Below, piece by piece: positions 15,191-24,391 of a stretch of DNA of 64,000 bases. The position numbers and the translations under genes were made by a program. Every line of letters starts with the position of its first letter. Position 1 is the first letter of the stretch. The notes under the pieces were generated by a model. The model saw only the letters and a list, made by a program, of their open reading frames with translations, was not told the origin of the DNA and searched no databases. This DNA is from RGIG1927 sp045546275 (GTDB lineage: Bacteria > Bacillota > Clostridia > UMGS1883): contig JAZQCM010000031.1 in the NCBI GenBank assembly GCA_045546275.1, positions 1 through 64,000 on the forward strand. Reading direction: 5' to 3'.

Positions 15191-17830
15191 ATGAAGAAAC
15201 GACAAATAATTTCACTGATTTTAATTTGCACGTTTTTAACCAGCCTTGCACCAGTAATGGTGCAAGGCGCTTCAATTGGAGATAAAACTATTACTTCCAA
15301 GGGCGCGTGCGTAATGGATTACACAACAGGCAAAATTTTATACGAGCACAACGGCAACGTGCGCCGTGTTCCTGCCAGCATGACTAAAATTATGAACATG
15401 TATTTAGTTTACGAGGCGTTGGAAAACGGCGAAATTACTTTAAACACAACGGTTCCCATCAGCAAAAACGTGTATCAGAAATCACGAAACTCAGTTTATC
15501 AGAGTGTGTTGCCTTTAAATTACAACGAAACCTACACCGTTGACGAAATGATGAGCGTGATTGTTACCTTTTCCGCATCAGGTGCGGCAATTGCCATGGC
15601 AGAGCTTATTTCGGGCAGCGAGGCTGAATTTGTTAAACGAATGAACCGAAAAGCCAAGGAAATGGGCATTGATGCTGAGTACTTTGACAGCTGCGGTATT
15701 GCGAACAATCAGATTACTCCCATTGGCATGGCAAACCTTGCAAGAAATATAATTATGGACTATCCCGACATTTTGGTCCGCAGTGCAAAAAAATCCGTCC
15801 GCTTTCACGGAAATACCTACAAAACCACAAATCACCTTCTTGACACCTTCTACTACGAAGGTGCCGACGGGCTTAAAACAGGCACCACAAGTGCTGCAGG
15901 CTACTGCTTTTGCGGTACAGCGGTACGTAACGGCAAAAGAGTAATTTCAGTTACAATGGCATCAAGCTCCACAAAGCAGCGCTTTTTAGACACAGCCGTT
16001 TTACTGGACTACGGTTTTTCAAAGGCTTCTTCAACAACAGTGCCAACAAATCAGAACACAACTGAAAAAACCGAAGAAACAGAGGCAACTGAGGAAGAGC
16101 CCACACCAAACAAAAACACAACCTACGACCCGGTTGTGCAAGAAATGGTTTTCAAGCATCTTGAAGAGGTGAACAAAAAAGGCACATATTATTCTTCCAA
16201 GGGCTTTTTCATAAACGGCTATCCCATACCATTATTTGAATACGGCCCCGACAAAAGAGAGGAATATATTGTAGCAGAATATCTTGACAAATACAGGTTT
16301 GACGTTTCCTATTCAAATGGTAACCTTTCAATTACATACAACCCCGAAAAGGAACTAACTGCAATTGACATGAGCTTTTACAAGAGCAAGGCAGGCGAAA
16401 AAGCCTTTGCCGAAACAGTTAAGGAAAATGCAACCTGCACCGTTTCCGCCTATGGAAAAACTCACACCTTAAATGCAGTTTACAATGCTGACGGCAGGCT
16501 ACTTATTAACGCCAATGATTTTGCAAAGCTTTTTTCCTATTCAGTTGACCCATCGGGCAAATTTATTTTCATGGACGTTTACGCTCCTGTTACAGAGGCA
16601 GTTTTGCCAAACGGCGAAAAGCTCAGCTCAAAGAGTGCATTTATTATGGATTTTGAAACAGGCAACGAGCTTTATTCCTTCGACCCCTACACCCAACGCC
16701 CTGTTGCATCCATTGCAAAAATGATGAGCGTTTACGTTATTTTGGATGCAATCAAAAACGGCGAAATTTCACTTGACACAATTGTTCCCATCAGCGAAAA
16801 CGTGTATAACCTTTCCCGTGTGGAGGATTATAAAATGATGGTGAACCTTGAATACAGTGAAACCTACACCGTCGATGAAATGCTTGACATGATTATTATT
16901 GATTCAGCGGCAGCCTGTGTTACTGCAGTTGCAGAGCTTATTTCGGGCAGCGAAACTGAATTTGTTAAACGAATGAACCAAAAGGCACAGGAAATTGGCA
17001 TTAACTCCGTTTTTTATAATGGCACAGGGGTTTGCCTTAACAAGGAAACCGACAAGGAAAACCTTATGAATGCCTACGAGGTTGCGGTTATGACCCGTAA
17101 GATGATACAGGACTACCCCTCAGTTTTAGAAAGAACAAAATGCGCCTCGGTGGATTTCCACGGCAAAACCTATTATAATCTTAATAAATTATTTACCGAC
17201 TTTTACTACAAGGGTGCCGACGGCTTTAAAAACGGTATGACCGAAGCTTCGGGCTACTGCATGTGTGCAACAGCACTTATAGACGGAAAAAGAGTTATTA
17301 CGGTAACTCTCCCCTCCGCTTCAAACGAGGAGCGCTTTACCGACAGCATTAAAATGTTTGACTATGGTCTTACCCTTCTTGGCGCCAATGTTACAAATGC
17401 AACAGTAAAAGAAAACACACCCACTATAAAAGACAGCTCAAATGTTAAAATTAACATTGACGGAAATTACGAAATGATTTTTAAAACAGGCAATGTAAAG
17501 CTTGTAAACTCCGCTCTTTTAGTTCCCATCCGTGAATTGATGGAAACCATGTACAAAACTGTTTCATGGGATGAAAACTCAAAAGAGGTTGTAATTTCCG
17601 ATGCAACAGGGGAAGTTAGGATTAAAACCAATTCCAACCTGATGACAATTAAAACGGTTAATCCTATTGATAATTCCGAAACCTTAACCACCCTTACAAT
17701 GAGCGAAAAATGCTTTATTGATAATTCTGTTACCTACGCACCCTTAAAGGATGTTGTTGAAGCCTTTTCCGCCGCAGTTATCTTTGACGAAGATACAAAC
17801 ACACTTTTAATAATAGCAGGAGTATGCTAA
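15191..17830 (+). CDS. Secreted double-domain S11 D-alanyl-D-alanine carboxypeptidase-like protein
   Basis: An 879-aa exported protein. A signal peptide is followed by two penicillin-binding S11 domains in tandem. Domain 1 (about 30-280) has SMTK at 63-66 and KTG in GLKTGTTSA. Domain 2 (about 475-735) has SIAK at 507-510, but its KTG position reads KNG (GFKNGMTEA). The SxN position is altered in both (SAS in domain 1, SAA in domain 2). A Thr/Glu-rich linker (about 280-315) separates domain 1 from a region of copper-amine-oxidase-N-like character, and another such domain forms the C terminus. Domain 1 may trim peptidoglycan stem peptides. Domain 2 is probably inactive or altered. Confidence 0.85.
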   Translation: MKKRQIISLILICTFLTSLAPVMVQGASIGDKTITSKGACVMDYTTGKILYEHNGNVRRVPASMTKIMNMYLVYEALENGEITLNTTVPISKNVYQKSRNSVYQSVLPLNYNETYTVDEMMSVIVTFSASGAAIAMAELISGSEAEFVKRMNRKAKEMGIDAEYFDSCGIANNQITPIGMANLARNIIMDYPDILVRSAKKSVRFHGNTYKTTNHLLDTFYYEGADGLKTGTTSAAGYCFCGTAVRNGKRVISVTMASSSTKQRFLDTAVLLDYGFSKASSTTVPTNQNTTEKTEETEATEEEPTPNKNTTYDPVVQEMVFKHLEEVNKKGTYYSSKGFFINGYPIPLFEYGPDKREEYIVAEYLDKYRFDVSYSNGNLSITYNPEKELTAIDMSFYKSKAGEKAFAETVKENATCTVSAYGKTHTLNAVYNADGRLLINANDFAKLFSYSVDPSGKFIFMDVYAPVTEAVLPNGEKLSSKSAFIMDFETGNELYSFDPYTQRPVASIAKMMSVYVILDAIKNGEISLDTIVPISENVYNLSRVEDYKMMVNLEYSETYTVDEMLDMIIIDSAAACVTAVAELISGSETEFVKRMNQKAQEIGINSVFYNGTGVCLNKETDKENLMNAYEVAVMTRKMIQDYPSVLERTKCASVDFHGKTYYNLNKLFTDFYYKGADGFKNGMTEASGYCMCATALIDGKRVITVTLPSASNEERFTDSIKMFDYGLTLLGANVTNATVKENTPTIKDSSNVKINIDGNYEMIFKTGNVKLVNSALLVPIRELMETMYKTVSWDENSKEVVISDATGEVRIKTNSNLMTIKTVNPIDNSETLTTLTMSEKCFIDNSVTYAPLKDVVEAFSAAVIFDEDTNTLLIIAGVC

Positions 17831-17834
17831 ATAT

Positions 17835-17877
17835 AAAACCTCTCAAAAACCTTAAACAGGTGATTTTGAGAGGTTTT
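17835..17877. terminator. Bidirectional terminator
   Basis: Stem AAAACCTCTCAAAA / TTTTGAGAGGTTTT between two convergent genes. Confidence 0.75.
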
Positions 17878-17881
17878 GTTA

Positions 17882-18139
17882 TTAGTCAAATATTGAAGCG
17901 TCAATTTCAGCCGATACAATTGCGCCGATGCTTTCCGATTCCATGGGGATGCCGTACTCAATTACCATCTGCTCAATTTCGTCCTTATCGGTTATTAATT
18001 TTGAATTTGTGGGGTCAACGAAAACCTCATTTTGTTCAAGGCTTTCTGTGGGGGCAATTACTTCTTCGCCTTTTTTGCAGCCTGAAACTGCAAAAATACA
18101 TATTGCAATTGCAAACAAAAGAATTAAACTCTTTTTCAT
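17882..18139 (-). CDS. Small lipoprotein
   Basis: An 85-aa protein with a lipoprotein signal peptide (MKKSLILLFAIAICIFAVSG then Cys21, lipobox VSGC). The mature part is acidic and about 65 residues long, with no recognised domain. It lies just downstream of a MATE transporter gene on the same strand. Confidence 0.7.
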   Translation of the reverse strand: MKKSLILLFAIAICIFAVSGCKKGEEVIAPTESLEQNEVFVDPTNSKLITDKDEIEQMVIEYGIPMESESIGAIVSAEIDASIFD

Positions 18140-18149
18140 TTGTTTCCTC

Positions 18150-19529
18150 CTATTGTACTATATTACTAAGCCACACGCCCTTTTTAATAAGAACGCCGCC
18201 TATAACACACTTAATTATTTCCGCACTCTGAACAATAAAGTAAATGCTTATTATGTCAAGGGGTGTAAAGCTTGCAAGGCAAAATGCCAAAGGCACACTT
18301 ACAAGCCAGCTGAAGCCGCAGTCAAAGAAAAATGTGATAACGGTTTTTCCCCCTGCACGAAGTGTGAAGTAGGTTGCATGGAGCATGCCGTGGGCAGGCA
18401 TCCATATTGCACTTATTATAATAAATGCTGTTGCAAGGCTTCGCACATCCTCTGTTGTGTTGTACATTTTGGGGAACAATGGGGCAAGCACTGCCATTAC
18501 ACTACCCACCACAACACACAGCGCAGTTGAGAAGAATATGAGCTTGGGAGCCGCTTTTTTAGCCTCCTGCAAGTCGTTTGCGCCCAGCATCTGCCCAATA
18601 ACAACGCTTACGCCGCTGCCAAAGGCAATGAACAGCACGTTAAAAAGGTTTACCACCGTGCTTGAAATGTTCTGTCCTGCCACAACGTCCACGCCTCTTA
18701 CCGAGTAGCATGCCGAAAGGGTTGCAATGCCAAGTGACCACAAGCATTCGTTTGCAGTAAGGGGAATAAGACCTTTAACTGAAATTCTCTTAACCAATTC
18801 CTTCGGCACAAAGAAGCTTCTGTACAAGCTTTTGGGGTAAACAAGAGTATTTCTGTTCCAATGTGTCCAGAAAATAACTATAGCCGTTTGTACAAATCGT
18901 GATATAACGGTTGCTATAGCCGCACCTTTAACCCCCAAGGTTGGGAAAGGACCTATACCAAAAATTAAAAGGGCGTTTAAAACAGTATTTGTAATAACTG
19001 CCGCAATACCTGCATACATGGGGATTGTTGCAATACCGCCCTCACGAAGAGTGCCCGAATACACGTTTTCCAGTGCAAAGGGAATAAGCCCTATAAGCAT
19101 AATCTGAAGATATGTTTTTGCACTTTCAAAGGTTTTTAAAACGTTAAGACCTGCATCCTCGCCTTTAAGATACATGCCTATAAGAGGGTCTGCGGCAAAA
19201 ACAAAAACCATTATGCCCAAAAAGCATATGGCAGCCACAGTAATAAGCTTAAAGCGCATGGTGTGCCTTACGCCCTCACGGTCGCCTTTGCCGAAAAACT
19301 GTGCCGAAAAAATGCCCGAGCCTGAAACTGCTCCGAAAACTGCCAGATTAAACACAAACAAAATCTGGTTTACAATTGCAACACCTGTCATTTGCTCTGT
19401 GCCTACCTGACCGACCATAATGTTGTCAATGAGTGCAACAAAGTTTGTGATAAGATTTTGCACCATAACAGGTATGGCTATCATTAATGTCCGCTTATAA
19501 AAGCTCCATGAACCGATAAGATTTCTCAT
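18150..19529 (-). CDS. MATE family efflux transporter
   Basis: A 459-aa inner-membrane protein with about 12 membrane segments in two homologous halves, exporting drugs or metabolites in exchange for Na+ or H+. The N-terminal stretch IAIPVMVQNLITNFVALID and the following VGQVGTEQMTGVAI are typical of the family. The substrate is unknown. Neighbours are a small lipoprotein and an oligopeptide-binding lipoprotein, all on the minus strand with short gaps. Confidence 0.93.
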   Translation of the reverse strand: MRNLIGSWSFYKRTLMIAIPVMVQNLITNFVALIDNIMVGQVGTEQMTGVAIVNQILFVFNLAVFGAVSGSGIFSAQFFGKGDREGVRHTMRFKLITVAAICFLGIMVFVFAADPLIGMYLKGEDAGLNVLKTFESAKTYLQIMLIGLIPFALENVYSGTLREGGIATIPMYAGIAAVITNTVLNALLIFGIGPFPTLGVKGAAIATVISRFVQTAIVIFWTHWNRNTLVYPKSLYRSFFVPKELVKRISVKGLIPLTANECLWSLGIATLSACYSVRGVDVVAGQNISSTVVNLFNVLFIAFGSGVSVVIGQMLGANDLQEAKKAAPKLIFFSTALCVVVGSVMAVLAPLFPKMYNTTEDVRSLATAFIIISAIWMPAHGMLHATYFTLRAGGKTVITFFFDCGFSWLVSVPLAFCLASFTPLDIISIYFIVQSAEIIKCVIGGVLIKKGVWLSNIVQ

Positions 19530-19547
19530 AAAATTCTGTCCTTTAAA

Positions 19548-21083
19548 TTATTTTACAATCCATTTGTGAATATTTGCATAGGGCGAATAGGGATACGGGT
19601 CAACCTCGCCCTCAATGTACTTATTGGTAACAACGTAGCTGTTTCTGAAAACCAGTCCTGCCATAGGCTGTTCAACGGTGTAAACTGAGCCTAACATGTA
19701 AAAGGCCGCCTGAGCCTGTCCTATGTCGGTGCTTTGGGAAAACTTTGTTAAAGCCTCGTCCATGTCACGTGAGGAAAAGTTCTGGTAATTCATTTTGCCG
19801 TTTGTTGAAAGAAATTCATACACATCGTAGGGCTTGTCGTAGTAAACGGAGGCAATATACGCCTCAAATTCCCCCTTGGAAATTCGTCTGTTAAACTCTT
19901 CCACGTCTAAAAATTCCACATTTACCGTAAACTGAGCTGCTTCCAGCTGTTTTTTTATTGCCTTTGCAGCTTCCTGCCTTTTGGCGTCTCTCGTTGCGCA
20001 CAAAAGGGTAAACTCCATGTTTTCCATTCTGCCGTCAAAAATTTTTTCGGGCAAAAGGTCGTAATCCATATCAACCCAGCCTGCGGAGAATATAAGCTCC
20101 TTTGCATAGTCAAGGTTAAACTCGCTCATTTCATAAGAGGGCGAGAAAACCGAGCTTCCTGTCATAACAGGGAAACCTGAGGCTGTTGCGTCGGAATAAA
20201 TTTTTTCAAGCTCACCGCGGTTAATGGCATTTGATGCCGCCATTCTTAAAAGAGGGTCAGTAAAAATGCCCTGCGCAGTGTTAAAGCCAACAAATTCAAA
20301 GGTGCCGTCGGGGTAAAAATACCTTGTGTTGCTTTCCTTAATAGGGAAATTTTCGGTATCTATCATGTCCATGGTAAGGGCATGGATTTTACCTGAGGAA
20401 AACGCCTCCTGCGCCATGAGAGCAGTGCGCATGTAAATTACGTTTACAATTTCCGTTTCGGCTTTTCCCATGTGCCAGGTGTCCGATGCCATAAACCTTA
20501 AGCTTTTTCCGTCGCACTCGGTAAGAAGATACGCCCCCGTGCCGTTAATAATGTTGGGGTCGTAGTTTCGGTTTTCAATGGGGAAATACAAAGCATATAT
20601 AAACTGAGCGTCGGATTTTGTGAGATAAAATGCCACCTCGTAATCACTGAGCTTTTCAACCCTTTGTACCCACTTAAGGTTCTGATGATATGAAGAAAGG
20701 GGGCTTTGCATAATTTTGTTTGCAGTGTAAACAACGTCGTCTGCAATAAAAGGTGTTCCGTCGTGCCAGAACACACCCTCCTTAAGCCTTACGGTAAGTA
20801 TGGTTGCATTTTCGTTAAAGGCGTAGTTTTCCGCCAAAACCTTTTCGCACTCAAAGCTCTCTGTTATGTTGAACAATGGCTCATACGCCATAAGAAGAAT
20901 GTCTCTTACGCTTTCTCTCTGGGTTAAAATGGGGTCAAAGGTGTCAGGCTGGCGCATTTGAAGATTGATTGCTTCGCCATACACAACCTCGGTAGGCTCT
21001 TCACCTGTTTCCACATTTTTTTCGCACCCGAGAAAGGAAAAAACCATAACAAGTATTAAAATCCAGGAAAAAATCCTTTTCAT
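19548..21083 (-). CDS. Peptide-type ABC transporter substrate-binding lipoprotein (family 5)
   Basis: A 511-aa extracellular solute-binding protein. The lipobox (FSFLGC, Cys about 20) anchors it to the membrane. The family-5 signature appears as ILTVRLKEGVFWHDGTPFIADDVVYTANKI near residues 95-125, given here only in part, and the overall length fits OppA/DppA/NikA proteins. No permease or ATPase genes lie next to it, so it is an orphan receptor in this window. The ligand is probably a peptide. Confidence 0.9.
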   Translation of the reverse strand: MKRIFSWILILVMVFSFLGCEKNVETGEEPTEVVYGEAINLQMRQPDTFDPILTQRESVRDILLMAYEPLFNITESFECEKVLAENYAFNENATILTVRLKEGVFWHDGTPFIADDVVYTANKIMQSPLSSYHQNLKWVQRVEKLSDYEVAFYLTKSDAQFIYALYFPIENRNYDPNIINGTGAYLLTECDGKSLRFMASDTWHMGKAETEIVNVIYMRTALMAQEAFSSGKIHALTMDMIDTENFPIKESNTRYFYPDGTFEFVGFNTAQGIFTDPLLRMAASNAINRGELEKIYSDATASGFPVMTGSSVFSPSYEMSEFNLDYAKELIFSAGWVDMDYDLLPEKIFDGRMENMEFTLLCATRDAKRQEAAKAIKKQLEAAQFTVNVEFLDVEEFNRRISKGEFEAYIASVYYDKPYDVYEFLSTNGKMNYQNFSSRDMDEALTKFSQSTDIGQAQAAFYMLGSVYTVEQPMAGLVFRNSYVVTNKYIEGEVDPYPYSPYANIHKWIVK

Positions 21084-21093
21084 TTATAATCCC

Positions 21094-21873
21094 TCAAATC
21101 ATTTGTATAAATCCGCCTAAAAGACCGCTTTTGCCCTTTTGTGCACGGTGGGAAAAGAACTTATCGTTGTCACAAACAGTGCAAAATGGTGAAATGTCAA
21201 TGTTTTCTTCCTTTAAGCCGCAGCTTAAAAGCTGAGCTTTTGTAACGGATTTTAAGTCAAGCATGTATTTTCCGTTGCCCTTGTCAAAAACCGCACCGGG
21301 ATATTCTTTAAAAGCATCCGCCACATCAGAGTCCACCTCGTAGCAGCATTTCCCAATGCAAGGCCCACTAAATGCCACAATGCCTTCACTATCAGCACCA
21401 TGCTCCTTCATAAGGCTGATTGCATTTTCAAGTATTTTTGCCGCTGTTCCGCGCCATCCGCCATGAACTGCACCTATGAGTCCTGCTTTTTCGTGGTACA
21501 AAAGGGTTGGCACACAGTCGGCGCTGTAGCACACAAGGGGCACATTTTTTAAGTTTGTCACAACTGCGTCAACGCCCTGCCCCCACTCTTTTATAAAGCC
21601 CTTACCAATGTCGTTTTCAGTAACAAAGGCAACAAAGCTCGTGTGGGTCTGATAGGTAAGGGTAACATTTTCTTTTTGCATGTTTAATGCCCCAAGTGCA
21701 ATTTCGATGTTTTTTATAGCCGAAAAAGGGTTATCTCCACGCCTTAATCCAATATTGAGCGAGGAAAACTCTCCCTCACTTACCCCACCGTTACGAAGGG
21801 AAAAGCCGTGAAGCACCCCTTTTAATTTTTCACTTTGCAAAAACTGAACTCCACTTAAATTTACGATTTCCAA
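21094..21873 (-). CDS. pgeF: Peptidoglycan editing factor / laccase-domain protein
   Basis: A 259-aa YfiH/PgeF (multicopper polyphenol oxidase family) protein. Conserved metal-site residues occur in TYQTHTSFV (about 75), YSADCVPTLLYH (about 120, Cys), GAVHGGWRGTAAKI (about 137, His) and FSGPCIGKCCYEV (about 170). In other bacteria the enzyme removes L-Ser wrongly inserted in muropeptide precursors and has purine nucleoside phosphorylase activity. The start overlaps the end of the ymdB-type gene by 13 bp, which indicates translational coupling. Confidence 0.92.
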   Translation of the reverse strand: MEIVNLSGVQFLQSEKLKGVLHGFSLRNGGVSEGEFSSLNIGLRRGDNPFSAIKNIEIALGALNMQKENVTLTYQTHTSFVAFVTENDIGKGFIKEWGQGVDAVVTNLKNVPLVCYSADCVPTLLYHEKAGLIGAVHGGWRGTAAKILENAISLMKEHGADSEGIVAFSGPCIGKCCYEVDSDVADAFKEYPGAVFDKGNGKYMLDLKSVTKAQLLSCGLKEENIDISPFCTVCDNDKFFSHRAQKGKSGLLGGFIQMI

Positions 21874-22646
21874 ATCCTTTTCACCTCAACAGCTTCGCCT
21901 GTTTTTTCGTCAACTGTTACCACAACTGCACAAAAGCGTGCATTACTCATGGCACTTTTAAAGGGATGACTTTCGTTTGGTGTGATAAACCTGCCTAAGG
22001 CTGAGTCAATCTCCATGCCTAAAACCGAGTTTACTGCACCTGTCATGCCCACATCAGTAATATATGCAGTTTTCTTGGGAAGTATTTTTTCGTCGGCAGT
22101 TTGTATGTGTGTATGAGTGCCGAAAACTGCACTTGCTCTTCCGTCAAGATAAAAGCCCATTGCCTCTTTTTCGCTGGTTGCTTCCGCATGAAAGTCAACA
22201 ATAATAATGTTTGTTACCTTTTTTGCTTCTTCAATAAGCCTGTCCGCTTCACTGAAGGGGTCATTTGCTTCGTCCATATACACCCTGCCCAAAAGGTTTA
22301 TGATTGCAATTTTTTCGCCGTTTTTGCCTCGCACAATTGCCATGCCTTCACCGGGGAGGTTGTCAGGGAGCATGTTTGCAGGTCTTACAAGATTTTCACC
22401 ACGGCTTAAAAGTGAATTTGCATCGTTTGCCTTGGAAAAGGCGTGGTTGCCCAGGGTGAAAAAGTCCACACCTGCCCTTTGCATTTCTTCATATGTTTTA
22501 ACTGTTATACCCAAGCCACCTGCGGCGTTTTCGCCGTTTGCAATGGTATAATCAATGTTGTATTCGTATTTAATGTCTTCAAGATAAGTAAAAAGTGCCT
22601 CTCTGCCGCATCTGCCGCAGATGTCGCCAATAAATAATATGTTCAT
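21861..22646 (-). CDS. ymdB: YmdB-type metallophosphoesterase
   Basis: A 261-aa phosphodiesterase that in Bacillus hydrolyses 2',3'-cyclic nucleotides and affects biofilm and sporulation decisions. The start at 22646 (MNILFIGDICGRCGRE) follows GGGAG; the long upstream extension is not real. Metallophosphatase motifs are GD (7-8), NGENAAGG, LGNHAF, VDFHAEATSEK and GTHTHIQTAD. It sits directly after RNase Y, the same order as rny-ymdB in Bacillus. Confidence 0.93.
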   Translation of the reverse strand: MNILFIGDICGRCGREALFTYLEDIKYEYNIDYTIANGENAAGGLGITVKTYEEMQRAGVDFFTLGNHAFSKANDANSLLSRGENLVRPANMLPDNLPGEGMAIVRGKNGEKIAIINLLGRVYMDEANDPFSEADRLIEEAKKVTNIIIVDFHAEATSEKEAMGFYLDGRASAVFGTHTHIQTADEKILPKKTAYITDVGMTGAVNSVLGMEIDSALGRFITPNESHPFKSAMSNARFCAVVVTVDEKTGEAVEVKRIWKS

Positions 22647-22701
22647 AGTATCTCCCAAGGTAAAAAAGTAGGGATATAAAATCCCGACTTTTACATCTTT
22701 T

Positions 22702-24267
22702 TTATTTTGCAAAAGCGACGGTACGGGTTTCACGAATAATGTTAACCTTAATCTGACCGGGATATTCCATATCGCTTTCAATTTTCTTAACAATTTCGCG
22801 AGCGATGAAATCCATATCGCCATCGCCGATTCTGTCAGGCTTAACCATAATTCTTACTTCACGGCCTGCCTGAATAGCAAAGCTCTTTTCAACTCCGTCA
22901 AAGCTTGTAGCAATTTCTTCAAGCTTCTGAAGTCGCTTAATATAAGTTTCAATATTTTCTCTTCTTGCACCGGGACGTGCTGCACTGATCGCGTCAGCCG
23001 CCTGAACAAGACATGCCACAACAGTATTTGCTTCAACATCACCGTGGTGAGCTTCAATTGCGTGGATAACGCTTGCGCCTTCCTTGTACTTACGGGCAAG
23101 GTCAACACCGATTGTAACGTGGCTGCCTTCAATTTCGTGGTCAACCGCCTTACCGATATCGTGAAGGAGACCTGCACGCTTAGCAATTGTAATGTCAACA
23201 CCAAGTTCCCCTGCCATAATACCTGCAACGTGGGCAACCTCAATGGAGTGCTTCAATACGTTCTGACCGTAGCTTGTCCTGTAACGAAGTCGACCCAAAA
23301 GCTTAATAAGCTCGGGATGAAGACCATGCACACCTGTATCAAAGGTTGCCTGTTCACCCTCCTGTTTAATGGTAGCGTCAACTTCCTTCTGTGCTCTTTC
23401 AACCATTTCTTCAATTCTTGCGGGATGAATTCTGCCATCCATGATGAGCTTTTCAAGCGCAAGACGAGCAACTTCTCTTCTGATGGGGTCAAAGGATGAG
23501 ATAATAACTGCTTCGGGTGTATCGTCAATAATAAGCTCAACACCTGTAAGGGATTCAATCGTTCTGATATTTCTACCTTCACGACCGATAATTCTACCCT
23601 TCATCTCATCGTTGGGAAGACTTACAACAGACACTGTTGTTTCACTAACGTGGTCTGCCGCACACTTCTGAATTGCAAGGCCGATAATGTTCTTTGCCTT
23701 CTTTTCAGCTTCTTCCTTAGCCTGGCTTTCAATGTCACGAATCATCATAGCTGCTTCGTGCCTTACTTCACTTTCAACATTTTTAAGTAAAAACTGCTTT
23801 GCGTCTTCAACTGAAAGACCTGAAATTCTTTCAAGCTCTTCCATTTGCTGAGCACGGATTTTTTCAAGAGATTCTTTTTCTTTTTCAAGCTCTTTCATCT
23901 TTTCGTTGAGCTTTTCATCTTTCTTTTCAAGAGTCTCTGTTTTCTTGTCAAGAGTTTCTTCTTTTTGCTGAATTCTTCTTTCCTGTCTTGTTATTTCGTT
24001 TCGGCGTTCTTTAATTTCTTTGTCCGCTTCAAGTCTGGCCTTATGTATTTCATCCTTGGCCTCAAGCAGGGCTTCTTTCTTTTTACTCTGTGCTGCCTTG
24101 TACGCATTGTCCACAATGCGCTTTGCTTCTTCTTCTGCACTTCCGATTTCAGCTTCGGCAATCTTTTTGCGACGGTTAAAACCGCTCTTGTAAGACACAA
24201 AGCCTACACCTACAGAAACAAGAACGCAAGCTAATGCAGCAATAAGAATAATTGTAAGAATGCTCAT
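22702..24267 (-). CDS. rny: Ribonuclease Y
   Basis: A 521-aa membrane-anchored endoribonuclease that starts mRNA decay. An N-terminal transmembrane helix (about 5-25) is followed by a long charged coiled coil (about 35-175), a KH domain (IIGREGRNIRTIESLTG near 225) and an HD domain (HSIEVAHVAGI, then GLLHDIGKAVDHE near 370). The length matches the family. A ymdB-type gene lies 55 bp downstream, so the pair is probably co-transcribed. Confidence 0.97.
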   Translation of the reverse strand: MSILTIILIAALACVLVSVGVGFVSYKSGFNRRKKIAEAEIGSAEEEAKRIVDNAYKAAQSKKKEALLEAKDEIHKARLEADKEIKERRNEITRQERRIQQKEETLDKKTETLEKKDEKLNEKMKELEKEKESLEKIRAQQMEELERISGLSVEDAKQFLLKNVESEVRHEAAMMIRDIESQAKEEAEKKAKNIIGLAIQKCAADHVSETTVSVVSLPNDEMKGRIIGREGRNIRTIESLTGVELIIDDTPEAVIISSFDPIRREVARLALEKLIMDGRIHPARIEEMVERAQKEVDATIKQEGEQATFDTGVHGLHPELIKLLGRLRYRTSYGQNVLKHSIEVAHVAGIMAGELGVDITIAKRAGLLHDIGKAVDHEIEGSHVTIGVDLARKYKEGASVIHAIEAHHGDVEANTVVACLVQAADAISAARPGARRENIETYIKRLQKLEEIATSFDGVEKSFAIQAGREVRIMVKPDRIGDGDMDFIAREIVKKIESDMEYPGQIKVNIIRETRTVAFAK

Positions 24268-24391
24268 GTAGTACCCTCCAATCTATAAAATTAAGTATTA
24301 TAGGTCCTACTTACCTATAATAACATCTATTCTATTATATACCTTTTTTACATGGTTGTCAAGAAATGGAGGGTATATATTATTCGCTTTT

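Noticed and set aside
13485..15275. Long minus-strand and shifted frames within the metalloprotease gene
   Set aside because: They are shadows of the plus-strand gene, which has domain matches over its full length.
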